Shown: positions 1 through 10,481 of the stretch, piece after piece
Numbering within the stretch: the first letter of the stretch is position 1
Layout of the letters: the number at the start of each line of letters is the position of its first letter
Assembly (NCBI GenBank): GCA_019925095.2
Contig: CM034394.1
Span: forward strand, 25,408,272-25,472,271
Reading direction: 5' to 3'
Source of the DNA: Dendrolimus kikuchii
Taxonomy: Eukaryota > Arthropoda > Insecta > Lepidoptera > Lasiocampidae
Length of the DNA: 64,000 bases
Notes under the pieces: model-generated
The model's input: only the letters and a program-made list of their open reading frames with translations
What the model was told of the DNA's origin: nothing
The model's database searches: none
Position numbers and translations under genes: made by a program

Positions 1-880
1 TTTGAACATCTATAGGTGGGAATAGGGTAGTTAATAATAAAATCAACTGACATATTTTTTATCATCTTATGAACTGACAACTTACTCTATTCTACTCAGA
101 ACGTTTTGCCAGACATATTACACCTATCAATTCTGGAAGGACACGTACAAGGTGTTATCTGGGTACCATACGTGTTCAATATAATAACATATTTCGGCAC
201 CTGATAGATTTTAAAATATACTTCAGTGCCTCGAATATGTTTCTCGAAGGCACATTGAACACGTTTTGTGCTATCCAGAGAAATTGCATTGGAAATTTCT
301 TGTCTAGGTTTGAGAGTTTTAGAAACAGTATAATTGCGGCTATTGTTCAGCAGTTACGTCAAAAAAACATATATTGAGACTGACTGCAGATTGCTGCATA
401 GAATAATTAATTAATGTAAAATGTTTTATTATAACGATCACATCTTAAGGATAAGTGGCCTACCCTAAACAGAATAGTTTTTGTGCATCTTGTTATGTAC
501 GATCGTGACAACTTATCTCTGCGTTTTATTTTGGTAATGCCTCAATCTGATTAACCGTCGGTCTGCTTACCCGTCTATTTTCCTGAAGCTTTCTATACTG
601 AACTATGTTGGTTTGACCTCACCAATTTTATGGGGCGTACCCTCCGATGTACTTAATGGCTTTCATTCAGCTCTTACCGGTCTACCGGACTGAATATACC
701 GTGTAATTGGGCTAATTAATTTTAGGTTTTTTCCTAAGTGCCTACCATTAAAAGAGAATTATTTTACTCAATACTAGGTATGCTACATTGGTTTATTTTT
801 GGACTTTCTGGTCTAGTAACAAAGACCTTTATGCCAAGTTTTTTTTAATATTTATGTATAATAGATATATGGATAAATAT
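1..880. other. AT-rich DNA, nothing recognised
   Basis: No coding potential, repeat copy or structure was recognised here. The stretch has short homopolymer runs and no open frame of note. Confidence 0.5.
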
Positions 881-883
881 TTA

Positions 884-1093
884 GCTCGCATGTACACGGT
901 ACCACTACCGCGACGCCAAACTTTGTAAAGGTAAATGCGACTGCGTCGCCACCGCGCTATCGACTTGCATTCGCTGTTAAGTGACCGTCGGCGGTTGGGC
1001 GGTGATGTGAAAGGACGGACTAAATACGCATGCACACACAATTCACACAATCGCAACGCGGTAGCGGCGCGACGGTGCGGTATACACGAGCGC
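884..1093. mobile_element. TTA-flanked GC-rich MITE, copy 1
   Basis: A short GC-rich block in AT-rich DNA has imperfect inverted ends: GCTCGCATGTACACGG at the left, and GCGCTCGTGTATACCG when the right end is read in reverse. Both ends lead into a CCGCG-rich arm. It is flanked by TTA at 881-883 and 1094-1096. TTA target duplications are typical of PIF/Harbinger transposons, so it is inferred to be a non-autonomous member. It has no transposase. Short ORFs crossing it are chance frames of the inverted arms. Confidence 0.55.
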
Positions 1094-1096
1094 TTA

Positions 1097-1884
1097 TTGT
1101 ACATCAAAGCATAGACAAACAAATACATAAAAGTATACAAAGTAGTACAACGGGCGGTATTATAAATATTTCTGTCCATACATTTTCTCAAGTTTGGTTT
1201 TTAATACACTTTTCTTGTTGGTTCTTTAAGTAAAATATTAAGCACTTTAATATTTGTATTGTGTAAGATATTAAAAATTGTGACCGAAAGCCTATTATAA
1301 CTCGACTAAATTGAACAAAGCATAATCGTAATCTTGTCTCAAAGAATTTAATCTTGGGCTTTCATTAAGTACACGCCAATATATTAAACTTTTATTAAAT
1401 TCTTTGAAAAAATATATATAAGCGAATAATAAGTAACCGAACGGCTAAAATAAGGTACCACTTTACACTAAAAAGACAAACGAATTTCCATTTCGACGGT
1501 TTAATTTCAACAAAAGCCTTTGACACAGTTAATATAAGCCTTATTGCTTTCTTAATAAAGGTCTAAGTGTCGTTACAAAGAGCATTTTCCAACTGATGAC
1601 ACAGTTTTAATCTTAGTAGAAAGAGCGCTTTTGAGACATAAATGAATAAAAGTAAAGTAGGGCTTACAATTTAATTTTTAGTATATAGTAGTTCGTCAAG
1701 GGAACACTTTGCACCCCTTTTTTAATCGTATTTCGCATATGGAAGATGTGATTTGGCATAGTTATCTATACTATAATAAATCTGTAAATGGTTCGAGTTT
1801 GTACAATGCGTTTAAAATTGTGAAAAAAATTAGAAAGGATAATTCGGACCAGGAGATTTCGCAAATGCAATTTTCAACATTTTT
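1097..1884. other. AT-rich DNA, nothing recognised
   Basis: No gene, repeat or RNA was recognised. A short ORF around 1709-1909 has no family resemblance and is probably chance. Confidence 0.5.
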
Positions 1885-2230
1885 GTCTGCCGGTCTATCT
1901 GTCTGTTAACATCATGTGAATACTACTGAACGAATTTAAATGAAAGTCGACATAGAGCTAGCTTATATCCCGGGGCGTAACTTTGGATAGTTTTTAACCC
2001 GATAAATGACATCCTTTTCGTGGGATAGCCGAAAATATCGAATTAGATGGCACTGCGATCGCATGTTTTTGTAAACTACTGAACGTATATGATTTAAACT
2101 TGACATAGGCTGACTTATAACCCGAGTTAACACTTAAGATACATTTTATGGCGACAAACTACGTCATTTCCATGGAATAAACGCATTATCAGAATAGATG
2201 GCACTGCAATCGCGTTTTTTCAGTTCACTA
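1885..2230 (+). mobile_element. Decayed Helitron-like repeat, two internal units
   Basis: Two units of about 165 bp each contain 'ctactgaacg', a description of an upstream half, and 'agatggcactgc(g/a)atcgc'. The wording resembles the internal part of the better preserved Helitron-like copies here (gaccgatttaaatgaaatt...ggtggcgctgcaatcg). No TC start or CTAG end is preserved, so the assignment is tentative. Confidence 0.4.
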
Positions 2231-2397
2231 ACAAATACCTACGTTGTCCTAAGCAACGTCTCATTCATTATATTACTACAAATCAGGTTGGCTGCTATTC
2301 GTATATCTCTATTAATGTATATAATAATAAAACTTTATTGCAGACCAGGTTAAATACCTTGTTAGTGTGTTAGCTACAAGTATACAACATATACATA

Positions 2398-2562
2398 GTT
2401 CTGGGTCCTATATATAGTCTCCGGGTCCTATTCATAGTCGTCGAGTCTATACATAGTCTCCGGGTCTATACATAGTCGTCGGGTCTTATATAGTGGTCGG
2501 GTCGTAAACACTGTCGTCTGATCTGTACACAGTCGCGGGGGTCGTATAAATAGTGGAATCAT
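2398..2562. repeat. Degenerate 18-21 bp minisatellite
   Basis: About eight imperfect units follow the pattern cgggtctatacatagtcgtc, with variants such as ccgggtcctattcatagtc and gggtcgtaaacactgtcgtc. Unit length varies from 18 to 21 bp and divergence increases to the right. No ORF is maintained through it. Confidence 0.75.
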
Positions 2563-3155
2563 AGTTCTGTCATAAACACTTCATTACATAAATTGTACGA
2601 CTTTTATTGTTTGTATAAAATTGATATAAAAACAAAAGTAGCTAAATAATTATTTTCATTAACTTTATTCGAAATGTCCTTGATTTTAAACACAGACCTT
2701 CAACCACTGAGGCCAGTCGTCGACCGCAGCACGCACAATGTACACGTCTATATCAGCTACTATTTTAATTCGGCATGCTTTCAATGACTCACATTATGGA
2801 GATGTTTATTTAGCGCAGGCTTTCTCCTCCAAATGTAACCATGTCTTTTAATCCAACGGGATTGTCTGGGTTGGAAGAAAGCTACTCGTCATGTCTGATG
2901 ATTTAGATAAGGGGTTGGAAGAATGTCATACCTGATGAAGCCGATACCATGGCTGATAAGCCAGTTTTGGGTGCTTGTTGACCGATGAGTATTCTTGACT
3001 GTTTTCGAACATTGTTTGAGAAGGAGATTCTATAACGTTTGTAAGAATGGTATTTTGATACACAACCGCGCTAGAGAAAACATCTCAATTAGGTCTGAAT
3101 ATGAGATTCCAAGCCAACATACATATATAGCGCAGATAGTTGATATATATGTATT
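2563..3155. other. Unassigned DNA
   Basis: No known repeat or gene was recognised. The ORF at 2995-3276 runs into a SINE-G copy and is not considered real. Confidence 0.45.
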
Positions 3156-3159
3156 GAAG

Positions 3160-3700
3160 GCTCCTGTGGTTGAGCGGGATAAGCCTTTTCCGGCCAAACT
3201 CATTACAACGCAGAGGCTTCGGGTTCGATTCCTGGCTATGGCTATTTTCCTAAAAACGAAGTTTCCATTATTTTAAAGTCGTGGTAGCATAATGGCTAGC
3301 GCACGTGTCCCAAACTCAAAGAACTCGGGTTCGATTCTGGCCAGAGGCGTTCTGGCCAGGATCGAACCATTTAGGCAGTTTTCTTACCTAATGTGCATAT
3401 TGTTACAATTACCACGTGCTAACAACGGTGAAGGAAAACATCATGATGCAACCTGCACATCGAGATAACCGATGTGTCAAACTTGCTAAGCCGCCTTGAA
3501 CGAGCTTGGCGGGTATACTGTCCGTTTCTCAATAATGGGAGCCCCAAGCCTGGGACCATGGGACATTTATGCGCTTTTATTACATTATTTTTTATAGTCT
3601 GGGTGTCTTATATCGGCCCCAATGTGGTCCTTTATGTATTACCCATAACACAAGCTTAACTTACCTGGGGATATACAATGTATGTCGTCGAGATGGGGGT
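3160..3700 (+). mobile_element. SINE-G copy 1, split by SINE-H
   Basis: The tRNA-related head at 3160-3240 has an A-box-like TGGTTGAGCGGG and a B box GGTTCGATTCC. This is the same head seen at 7885-8125, 19350-19590 and 61937-62150. The body resumes at 3592 with 'gtctgggtgtc' and ends near 'gatatacaatgtatgtcg'. The gap is filled by SINE-H (3275-3582), so this copy is older than that insertion. Confidence 0.8.
3275..3582 (+). mobile_element. SINE-H copy 1 inside SINE-G
   Basis: A second tRNA-derived SINE begins gtcgtggtagcataatggct. It has an A-box-like TGGCTAGCGCACG and a B box GGTTCGATTCT, then a body containing 'caacggtgaaggaaaacatc' and 'gataaccgatgtgtcaaac', and ends near 'catttatg'. The 9-bp direct repeat cattatttt at 3266-3274 and 3583-3591 is the target-site duplication within SINE-G. 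The same SINE recurs in reverse at 14410-14674. Pol III promoter boxes make it a transcribed type in principle. Confidence 0.85.
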
Positions 3701-3790
3701 GCGATGTATTCCGTACGCCCCACGGGAGGAGAGGTAGTGGAAGAGGCCGATGGGCCACCGCCTGCCAGGGTCAGCGGAGAGGCTAGGCCA
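3701..3790. other. Short unassigned spacer
   Basis: A GC-richer spacer lies between the SINE-G end and a RetB copy. An ORF crosses it but matches nothing known to me. Confidence 0.3.
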
Positions 3791-4101
3791 TTTTTTTTTA
3801 TTACATGAGTTCAGCGGACAGGCAGACGGCCCACTTCATGGAAAGAGGTTACCATCGCCTATGGACATTAGCAAACCAAAGGTGCTACAAATGCGCTGCT
3901 GCTCTCTTAACCGAGACTGGAACCTGGTCACTAATACCGGAACACAACTCAAGGTTGTTATGGCGGCATACTCTAGACCAGGGGTGGTAGCCATCCAGTC
4001 AGGCAAACACCCTACCACCTGGCTGTGGGTTGTTTTGTCACCTCTTACGACAGGCCGCCCGGCCGAAGGAAATTGTATTCTTTCTCCGTTCCTGTACGGA
4101 T
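3791..4101 (-). mobile_element. RetB retroposon, near full length
   Basis: An A-tailed retroposon of about 310 bp in reverse: a T run at 3791-3799, then the complement of its 3' end (ttcagcggacaggcagacgg), and its head (ttatccgtacaggaacggag read in reverse) at the right. It recurs about 19 times in the window on both strands. On its sense strand the order is head, 'gtcgtaagaggcgac', 'gcgatggtaacc', 'gggccgtctgcc' and A-tail. It has a B-box-like GGTTCCAGTCT but no convincing A box, so it could be a SINE or the 3' end of a LINE. The roughly 100-codon ORFs on it are judged non-coding. Confidence 0.85.
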
Positions 4102-4106
4102 AATAA

Positions 4107-4349
4107 TTTATCCCAGCAGGAACGGAGATTTACCCGGGATGTACCCGTGGCCCTGGCACTAAAGGCGAAAGACGGAATACCGAAGGGGTTTTAGTGGGTA
4201 TCCCTAACCGTGGCGTGGCAATATCATCTTTAGTTCTGGCTAGAGGTGTTAGTGCCACCCCGAATTGGCGAATCCCACTCACCGGCCGCGATTTTCCCCT
4301 AGGGAGTTCTATCCCCCTCTTGCGCATTTTCCTCTCATAAAAAAAGAGA
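4107..4349 (+). mobile_element. A-tailed retroposon V sharing the RetB head
   Basis: It begins ttatcccagcaggaacggag, nearly the RetB head, but then diverges into an unrelated body (acccgggatgtacccgtggc, cgaattggcgaatcccactc) and ends 'ctctcataaaaaaa'. It sits head to head with the RetB copy at 3791-4101, with only 5 bp between the heads. A reverse-strand ORF of 75 codons spans the body but runs against the A-tail polarity. The family was not identified. Confidence 0.6.
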
Positions 4350-4359
4350 ACATACACTG

Positions 4360-5586
4360 TGTGACAGACAAATACTGTCTGACGATTGATTATTTAATTT
4401 TATAAATATATTAAACTATATTAAATAAAAAATTCATATTCTTGCGTACATTCATCCAGACAATGTCAAACATTATAGCATAGAATGGGTACATTAATAT
4501 AATAGAAGACATTATAGTCTGTAGTTTGTTTAAATTTATTATATATTACAAAAAGCTTTATTGCTTTTTAAATGTAACTTACCAAAATTGAACCACTTTT
4601 TCTTTTCTTTCGTATTTTTCAAATAACACGAGAATTCTTTTGTAACATTTTTAGCAGATAATCTCTAAACTGTATTCCAATTTCGTACCCTAGCAAAAAT
4701 TAAATAACGGATTTTGAAGTACTTGGGGTAATTTTGAATTACTTTATGATGTATTGATATTTTGATTTTAATATTTTCTTTAGAAAAAGCTGTAGATATT
4801 CAATCTTTTGACTGGTCAATCGACTATTGAGTATTTGACACATTTTATTCTAAGCTAGTGTACATACAAGGGTGGAGTTAGTGCTATGATATTGGACGTG
4901 ATGTAAGGGTCTTGAATAAATATAACTTCGATCTTAAAACTGTTTTTTATTTTCACTCCAGTAAGTATCTTCAGTAGTACAAAGGTCTCTCCTAACTGAA
5001 TACAAAACCCGGGCCTTCTTTTACATTTTTGAATTCCCACCAATGAGAGCGAGTTTTATACACAACTCTCATTGGTTAGTCGTATTCTTAATTTCTTACG
5101 TCCTGGCTAACACAGTTATATAGGCATTGATTAACAATAACAAAAGTAGATCATTAAGTATATTTGACAAATTAAATTTAAATAAATAAATAAGGAATTT
5201 CAAGTGAAAAATTATATATCATTTATTTTATGATTAGAAATATGATTAGATATGAATAATAAACATAGCACTTGTCAAACGTCAAAAGCCAAACGCCAAA
5301 ATTAAATGAACTTGATCTACTTTTGTTCATGAGGAATTACATTTTATTAATTTTATTTCGAAATTTTCTAATAGTCATGTATAAGCGAATAATTGAGTTA
5401 GAAACCCGAATACGTGGTAACCAGGATCATGGTATATTAAGCAAAGTAAAGAATACAAAAATATGTACAACTATGGACGTGGTAAGTGTATCCACTACAA
5501 GGCTATGTTTAAATACCTTGCTATCAGCTTCGATTCAAAATGACATGAGGGAAATAATTTTAATTATTATCTAAACAAGAATATGA
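4360..5586. other. AT-rich DNA, nothing recognised
   Basis: About 1.2 kb has no repeat copy I could match. Short ORFs (for example 5272-5574) have no recognisable domain and the codon use of chance frames. Confidence 0.5.
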
Positions 5587-5600
5587 TAGAGATGCCACGA

Positions 5601-5996
5601 TGCGAGCACTGCGCAAAATCTGCGGAGTGACGCTCGCGAACCGCGTTCGTAATACCGAAGTAAGAAAGAGAGTTGGTCTGAAAGAGAGTGTCGAGGTGAA
5701 GGTAAGGAAAGGAATGCTCCGGTGGTTCGGGCATGTGGAAAGAATGACTAAACAGATATACAATGCAAAAGTGAATGGATGCAGAAGTCGTGGTAGGTCA
5801 CGACACACCTTACATGATCAAATTGATCGTGTACTAGCGGAGGGTGATGTCAGGAGCCTTAAGAACAGACGAGTGTGCATGACAAGAGTTATGAATGTGA
5901 AAGAAGCAAGTGAGGTTTGTAAGAATAAGCCTAAATGGCGCTCTGTTGTTCGTGCCTACGCCGCAAGGGAACTGGCGTGAAGTTATGTATGTATGT
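5601..5996 (+). mobile_element. RTE-A retrotransposon 3' end, copy 1
   Basis: A 5'-truncated non-LTR retrotransposon. The frame encodes the C-terminal end of the reverse-transcriptase ORF: MRALRKICGVTLANRVRN, then MLRWFGHVERM and ARELA before the stop, followed by a (TATG)n tail. 'LRWFGHVxRM...K' is the usual end of RTE-type proteins. A deletion removes the 'HDER' residues found in other copies. The 9-bp TSD atgccacga lies at 5592-5600 and 5997-6005. The target is the end of the hAT-like MITE. The palm domain is absent, so the copy is inactive. Confidence 0.9.
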
Positions 5997-6195
5997 ATGC
6001 CACGAATATTCGGTTGCTATTCGGCATTCGGCCTATTCGGCCTCTTTTTTAACTACTCTGTATTCGGCTGAATATCGAATGCGAAATCGTGAAAAAAAAA
6101 CGCACTTATTACTTCAATATTTCTATCAACATTTTTAGTTAAACTACGATTTATCAATGTTCAATGCGATTTTAATTAATTTTTTTATTTTAATA

Positions 6196-6275
6196 TTACG
6201 TTTCGGCCAGTTTTTAAAATGTCAGAATCAAATCAAAATCACTTAAAACCGCGCTTAAAACCGTTAAACATAGTT
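6196..6275 (+). mobile_element. PLE-K foldback fragment
   Basis: The segment reads 'tttcggccag...aaatcaaaatcacttaaaaccgcgcttaaaaccgtta' and ends near 'catagtttta'. It corresponds to the right arm end of the palindrome at 22617-23610. It lies inside the hAT-like MITE, so either it inserted there or the MITE captured it. It is too short for function. Confidence 0.55.
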
Positions 6276-6494
6276 TTAATTATGTGCTATATATTATTCG
6301 CGAGAAAGTAAGAAAATACTTCATAAATTATTGCTTCAATACTAACTTGGTTGGTAGCCGAATATACGACGCTTCGGTCGAGAATGTAGCCGAATGTTCG
6401 GTATTCGGCCAAACTACTATTCTTGGCATCTCTAATATTAATATCAATGCGCTATTTGGCTCGTTAGAATTATGACGTCATAACGCAGTATACC

Positions 6495-6809
6495 TTATCC
6501 GTGCAGGAACGGAGAAAGAATACAATTTCCTGCGGCCGGGCGGCCTGTCGTAAGAGGCGACTTAACAACCCACAGCCAGGTGGTAGGGCATTTGCCCGAC
6601 TGGATGGCTACCACCCCTGGTCTAAAGTATGTCGCCATAATAACCTTGAGTTGTGTTCCGGCATTAGTGACCAGGTTCCAGTCTCCTTTAAGAGAGCAGC
6701 AGCGCATTTGTAGCAAGTTTGGTGTTGCAAATGTCCATAGGCGATGGTAACCGCTTTCCATCAAGTGGGCCGTCTGCCTGTCTGCTGATCTCTTGCAATA
6801 AAAAAAAAA
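6495..6809 (+). mobile_element. RetB retroposon, full length
   Basis: This copy has the complete head ttatccgtgcaggaacggag, the body with 'gtcgtaagaggcgac' and 'ggttccagtctcc', the 3' motif 'gatggtaaccgctttccatc' and a tail caataaaaaaaaaa. It is a good reference copy for the family. A clear target duplication was not found. Confidence 0.85.
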
Positions 6810-6835
6810 CCTATATAGAATCAAGGAGGCTGTGA

Positions 6836-7215
6836 CGTTTTGTCATCATCACTATCATCCGAGCATTAAATCCCTGTTGCGTTCGGAACGTTCACTCCGA
6901 CGCCCAAGGTCCGCTTTCCTACTTCCTTATCCCCCATTTTGAGACCATTGGCACGTATGTCATCCTACACAATGTCAAGCCAACATTTCTTAGGCCTTCC
7001 CCTTCGACCGGGACCTGACGGAGGTGGAATGGCTCGACATTTGTTCAGCCAAGCTGTTTGTTAAGCGACACTATTGCAGTTTGTCTGTTATATCACGGAC
7101 ATGAAGCCTGACACGGTCTTTTCGCGTCACTCCACATATCCATCGCAGCATATTCATCTCCGTGACACACAGGCTGTGGCGTTTTATATATTGCCTAAGA
7201 GCGTCTCAATTGTTT
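6836..7215 (-). mobile_element. RTE-L non-LTR 3' end (decayed)
   Basis: In reverse this encodes broken pieces of an RTE-type C-terminus (a GRP..K.W.. D-x-R-A-N-G-like block and E-R-N at the end), with a GAT-rich tail represented here by 'catcatcactatcatc'. The same sequence recurs at 25929-26145 with a clean (CAT)n tail. Several stops and frame changes show that it is dead. Confidence 0.65.
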
Positions 7216-7884
7216 TACTGTCAAGTACCTTATTTGATCACGATAATCGTGTGAAAGATATTGGCAGCTAACAGAACAGCTCACCCCATGTAACTAGCCC
7301 AGGCGTGGGCACATTTTGGGCCAATATATTATACACAGTTCATGTAAATAACAACTTGCACTTATAACAAACGACTGTGGTCAAAGTAATTCCTCCAATA
7401 AAATTTGTTTAAGCCTTCTCCAGCGTCATTGTTTCAAATAAAAGCCATTAAAGACGATTTATATACACACGTTGTTTAGAAATTTACTCTAATGCGTAAC
7501 TGCGGTATAATGTGATTAATCTTTTAACTCACTCGGGAGCTGTAAAGAGGATTGTGGTGGTTGTACACTGTAAGATAAGCTACCAAACGTATATCACAGC
7601 ATAGCATCTAATATTATAAATACCAATATCCTTTTTTCTAAAGATATTAATACTCACGATCAAGGTTTATTTATGGTTTCATAGATTCTAAAACAGTGTT
7701 CTTAATGTAAACCTATTTACATGTAAAAGTATATTATAGGCCATCATCAAACATATGTAAAATGGTTCGAAAACTGAAAACTATTATATTTTTTCTTTGA
7801 TTTATTAAATATCATTGAATCGAAATGTTTAAGATATAAAAAAAAACAAATTTTACTAACAAATATAATTAACAAAGTTAAATA
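7216..7884. other. Unassigned DNA
   Basis: Its first part may still belong to the decayed RTE-L element. The rest is AT-rich, with no recognisable feature. Confidence 0.4.
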
Positions 7885-8125
7885 ATATAATAATCGGCAG
7901 ACAAACACACATATTATATATCCCCAAATTAAGCAAGTTACGCTTGTGTTATGAGTAATATACAACGTACTACTCTGAGGCCGATCCCAAACACCCAGAC
8001 CATAGTAAATAACGGAGAAAATACGTTTTCGAAATTTACTATACCAGGAATCGAACCCGGAGCCTCTGCGTTGCAGTGAGGTAGGCCGGCAGACGCTTAG
8101 CCCGCTCAACCACAGAGGCCGTCAA
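7885..8125 (-). mobile_element. SINE-G copy 2
   Basis: A complete reverse-oriented SINE-G. Read in reverse it starts gacggcctctgtggttgagc, contains the B box GGTTCGATTCC, then 'tactatggtctgggtgt' (approximately) and 'gcgtaacttgcttaatt', and ends in an ATT-rich tail near 7885-7900. The tRNA-derived head supports an ancestral Pol III promoter. It gives the best view of the family's head. Confidence 0.85.
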
Positions 8126-8480
8126 ATGTAAGACAAGCAATATTATTTTTCCTAAAGTGTAAAATGTCTTTTTTTTAATAGCTTCCAATATCTATAGCGT
8201 AGCTTTTACAGTACAAATCATCTAAACAAAAGACGGCCTGCTCGTATCAAGGCTGCGTGATTAGCAAGCTGCGCCGGATGAACAACATAGTCTTCCTTGT
8301 GATATATATACTTTTCCAACTCAAGATTAATGTATGACGTTTCTGCTACAGTTTGGTCTTTATTATAGCACAAGTTTTAAGCTAAAAGCGGAAAATTTTA
8401 TTTAAGTCCCTGATGACATTTTAAGCGATTTAAGTATTGGGGAAACGTACATATTCGATGATAAACAATATTTTATATTA
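8126..8480. other. Unassigned AT-rich DNA
   Basis: No repeat or coding feature was recognised. Confidence 0.4.
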
Positions 8481-8481
8481 T

Positions 8482-8534
8482 ACATACATACATACATACA
8501 TAACTTCACGCCAGTTCCCTTGCGGGGTAGGCAC
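8482..8534 (-). mobile_element. RTE-A 3' end, copy 2 (53 bp)
   Basis: Only the (TATG)n tail and the last 30 or so bases of the element remain: acttcacgccagttccctt in reverse. A 12-bp duplication, attttatattat and attttacattat (8470-8481 and 8535-8546, one mismatch), shows that this is a genuine, severely truncated insertion rather than a deletion remnant. Confidence 0.85.
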
Positions 8535-8546
8535 ATTTTACATTAT

Positions 8547-8864
8547 GCCTATATAAATCACTTTAGTCCTGATTAAATTTTATTAATTATTATAAACGAC
8601 TACAAGAAGGACCTATTTAATAGTACTGGAAAATAAATTTAAATCATTTTTCAGTAATTATTAACTTTAATCATGATTGCACTATTCTTGTTGTTGTATT
8701 TTTTTATATTACTGGTAACGTGGTGAAACTTACTAAGCTAAATAAAATTAGCCCAATGGATGTCAATCACACGAAGTTAGGAGTTATGTAGAGGTAATGA
8801 ACATATATTTCTTTGGAATGTTGAAAAATAATTTTATCGAAAAAGCCTTGTATCTCGATTTTTA
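8547..8864. other. Unassigned AT-rich DNA
   Basis: Nothing was recognised in this stretch. Confidence 0.4.
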
Positions 8865-8865
8865 G

Positions 8866-9114
8866 AAACAACCCACAGCCAGGTGGTAGGGTATTTGCGC
8901 GACTGGATGGCGACCACCCCTGATCTAGAGTGTGCCGCCATAACAACCTTGTGTTGTGTTCCGGCATTAGTGACCAGGTTCCAGTCTCCTTTAAGAGAGC
9001 AGCAGCGCATTTGTAGCACCTTTGGTGTTGCAAATGTCCATAGGCGATGGTAACCGCTTTCTATCGAGTAGGCCGTCTGCCTGTCTGCTGAACTCCTGCA
9101 ATAAAAAAATAAAA
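8866..9114 (+). mobile_element. RetB retroposon, 5'-truncated
   Basis: It begins inside the family at 'aaacaacccacagcc', about 70 bp from the head, and runs to the A-tail caataaaaaaataaaa. The truncation point is close to that of the copy at 54129-54376, which starts at nearly the same base. Confidence 0.85.
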
Positions 9115-9469
9115 TTATAGTATATCTCTTCAGACCATGGCCCATAAAAATGGACCGGACTTTTGGAGGCCTTGCATGGGACCATGGGTAGGCCAACACG
9201 TAGAGGCCTCTTGATAACTTTAATCTAAATATGGCGTGGCCAACAAATAAAAATGCACCCAAGGACAAGCGCCGGTAAGTATAGGACTATATCTGTATAT
9301 ATATTATGACTGTATCTAGATTATTATTATTACTATGAAGGACTATACGAGCCTATATAGGTATAGATGTAAGTGTTATATCCCACCGCTGTAATCATGT
9401 ATTTAAATCGTTTCTTAGTTACCGAGGGATTTGTATTGACTATCCACAAATTTATTTTTTATACAATCA
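9115..9469. other. Unassigned DNA
   Basis: It contains 'aaaaatgcacccaaggacaa' near 9246, which resembles the end of the RTE fragment at 47620. The match is too short to assign. The rest was not recognised. Confidence 0.35.
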
Positions 9470-9632
9470 ATCATCATCATATTATTTAAAATTTTAGCTT
9501 TTGTCGATGGGGTCTCCTCCAATTCTCTCTAATATCGTCTATATTTTTTACTTTATTAAAGGACACAATATCTATTCTTTCTTTTATTTGCTCTAAAAAC
9601 TCCCTCCTAGGTTTCCCTTTCCCTCTTCTACA
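9470..9632 (-). pseudogene. RTE-type reverse transcriptase C-terminal fragment
   Basis: The reverse strand encodes about 45 residues: GNPRREFLEQIKERIDIVSF, then IDDIRENWRRPHRQKLKF before a stop. This is the post-GHV tail of RTE-like proteins (GRPR...FLDQIK...WR..HRQ). It is followed by a GAT-rich tail (caatcatcatcat in this strand). It is related to, but distinct from, RTE-A. Only the end of the ORF survives. Confidence 0.6.
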
Positions 9633-9741
9633 ATATAATATAATAAATAACACTACATGATATTATGTCTATTAATTTGTGTTATTATTAACACTTTAAC
9701 TTTTAATTAAAAAAATTCTTTCTATCTTTTATAATATCTAT

Positions 9742-9950
9742 GAATATGTTGAGTGCCCAAAATATGGTGCTTCCAGGCAAGACCTGGAAGCTGCAACAAA
9801 AATTAAGTTGACAGAGTCAACATTGTGCAAGATATTGGCCGGTAAGGAGACCAGGTCTTGGCTGGAAGCTTTTTGTATTAGGGTGGTGGAGGACGCCGTG
9901 AGGAGAAATAAATCTACGTAATGTTTATCATTACGTCGATTTATCTCTCA
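9742..9950 (+). pseudogene. R1-like retrotransposon C-terminus with 3' hairpin
   Basis: A 60-codon open frame ending in TAA at 9919-9921 reads EYVECPKYGASRQDLEAAT, then SWLEAFCIRVVEDAVRRN. A 'V-E-C-P-x-Y...R..L' segment followed by a W...F...V..A...R stretch is typical of the C-terminal end of R1/I-type non-LTR proteins. The stop lies inside a 21-bp inverted repeat (9903-9923 and 9929-9949, 19 of 21 paired, loop of 5), a stem-loop at the start of the 3' UTR. Only this end remains. Confidence 0.55.
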
Positions 9951-10480
9951 GTCACCATGGTGCGTCATCAAGTACCAAATAAATGTGGTAGAATATATAG
10001 ACTTCGTAGACGTGTTATATATTCTATGTATACGCATATAATAGATTTTACATTTATATATTTTATTTATATACAACTTATACAATTTTAATTTTAAACT
10101 AGACTGTAAGTAATTTTAACTAGTATAATATAAGCCTTATATATATATATTATATGTATTTCAGATGCCCGAACAGTATCGGGGGTGAATTAGAGATTTA
10201 AACAAAAAAAAAACTATGAATAGTGTTAATATTTTTACCAACTTACGAATACAAATAGGGATACCAACTTATAAAAAGCAGTTTAAAAAATACAAAGTAA
10301 AAATCAGTTTCCTAAACATATAATAAACCGCGGTATCTCATCCAATACACCACCCCCTCTAACCCAAGAGGATGCCTTTTAAATTAATTGTTTTGCTCAT
10401 GACGCGAGCACGCCCTGCGAATCGCTTTGAAAAATCGCTTACGTCTGTACTCTGTGCGTTAGATAAAAGATTTATGGTCT
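9951..10480. other. Unassigned AT-rich DNA
   Basis: No gene or repeat was recognised. Confidence 0.4.
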
Positions 10481-10481
10481 A

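Larger units (their letters stand above)
5588..6433. mobile_element. hAT-like MITE carrying an RTE-A copy
   Basis: The left end AGAGATGCCACGAATATTCGG is interrupted after 5600 by RTE-A and resumes at 5997. The right end, read in reverse, is AGAGATGCCAAGAATAGT. Both ends lead into repeated ATTCGGC motifs (6007-6060 and 6355-6415). Flanks aatatgat and aatattaa could be an imperfect 8-bp duplication, as expected for hAT. The interior also holds a foldback-family fragment (6196-6275). There is no transposase, so it is non-autonomous. Confidence 0.6.

Noticed and set aside
3275..3350. tRNA-like sequences with B boxes (also 8040-8110, 14590-14670, 62070-62145)
   Set aside because: No complete cloverleaf with an acceptor stem. 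They are followed by a constant SINE body and flanked by TSDs, so they are SINE heads.
6495..6824. A recurring ORF of about 100 codons on RetB copies (also 3750-4103, 30280-30501, 43071-43457)
   Set aside because: It recurs only because RetB recurs. It runs against the A-tail polarity, both strands are open in several copies, frame shifts differ between copies, and no domain is recognisable.
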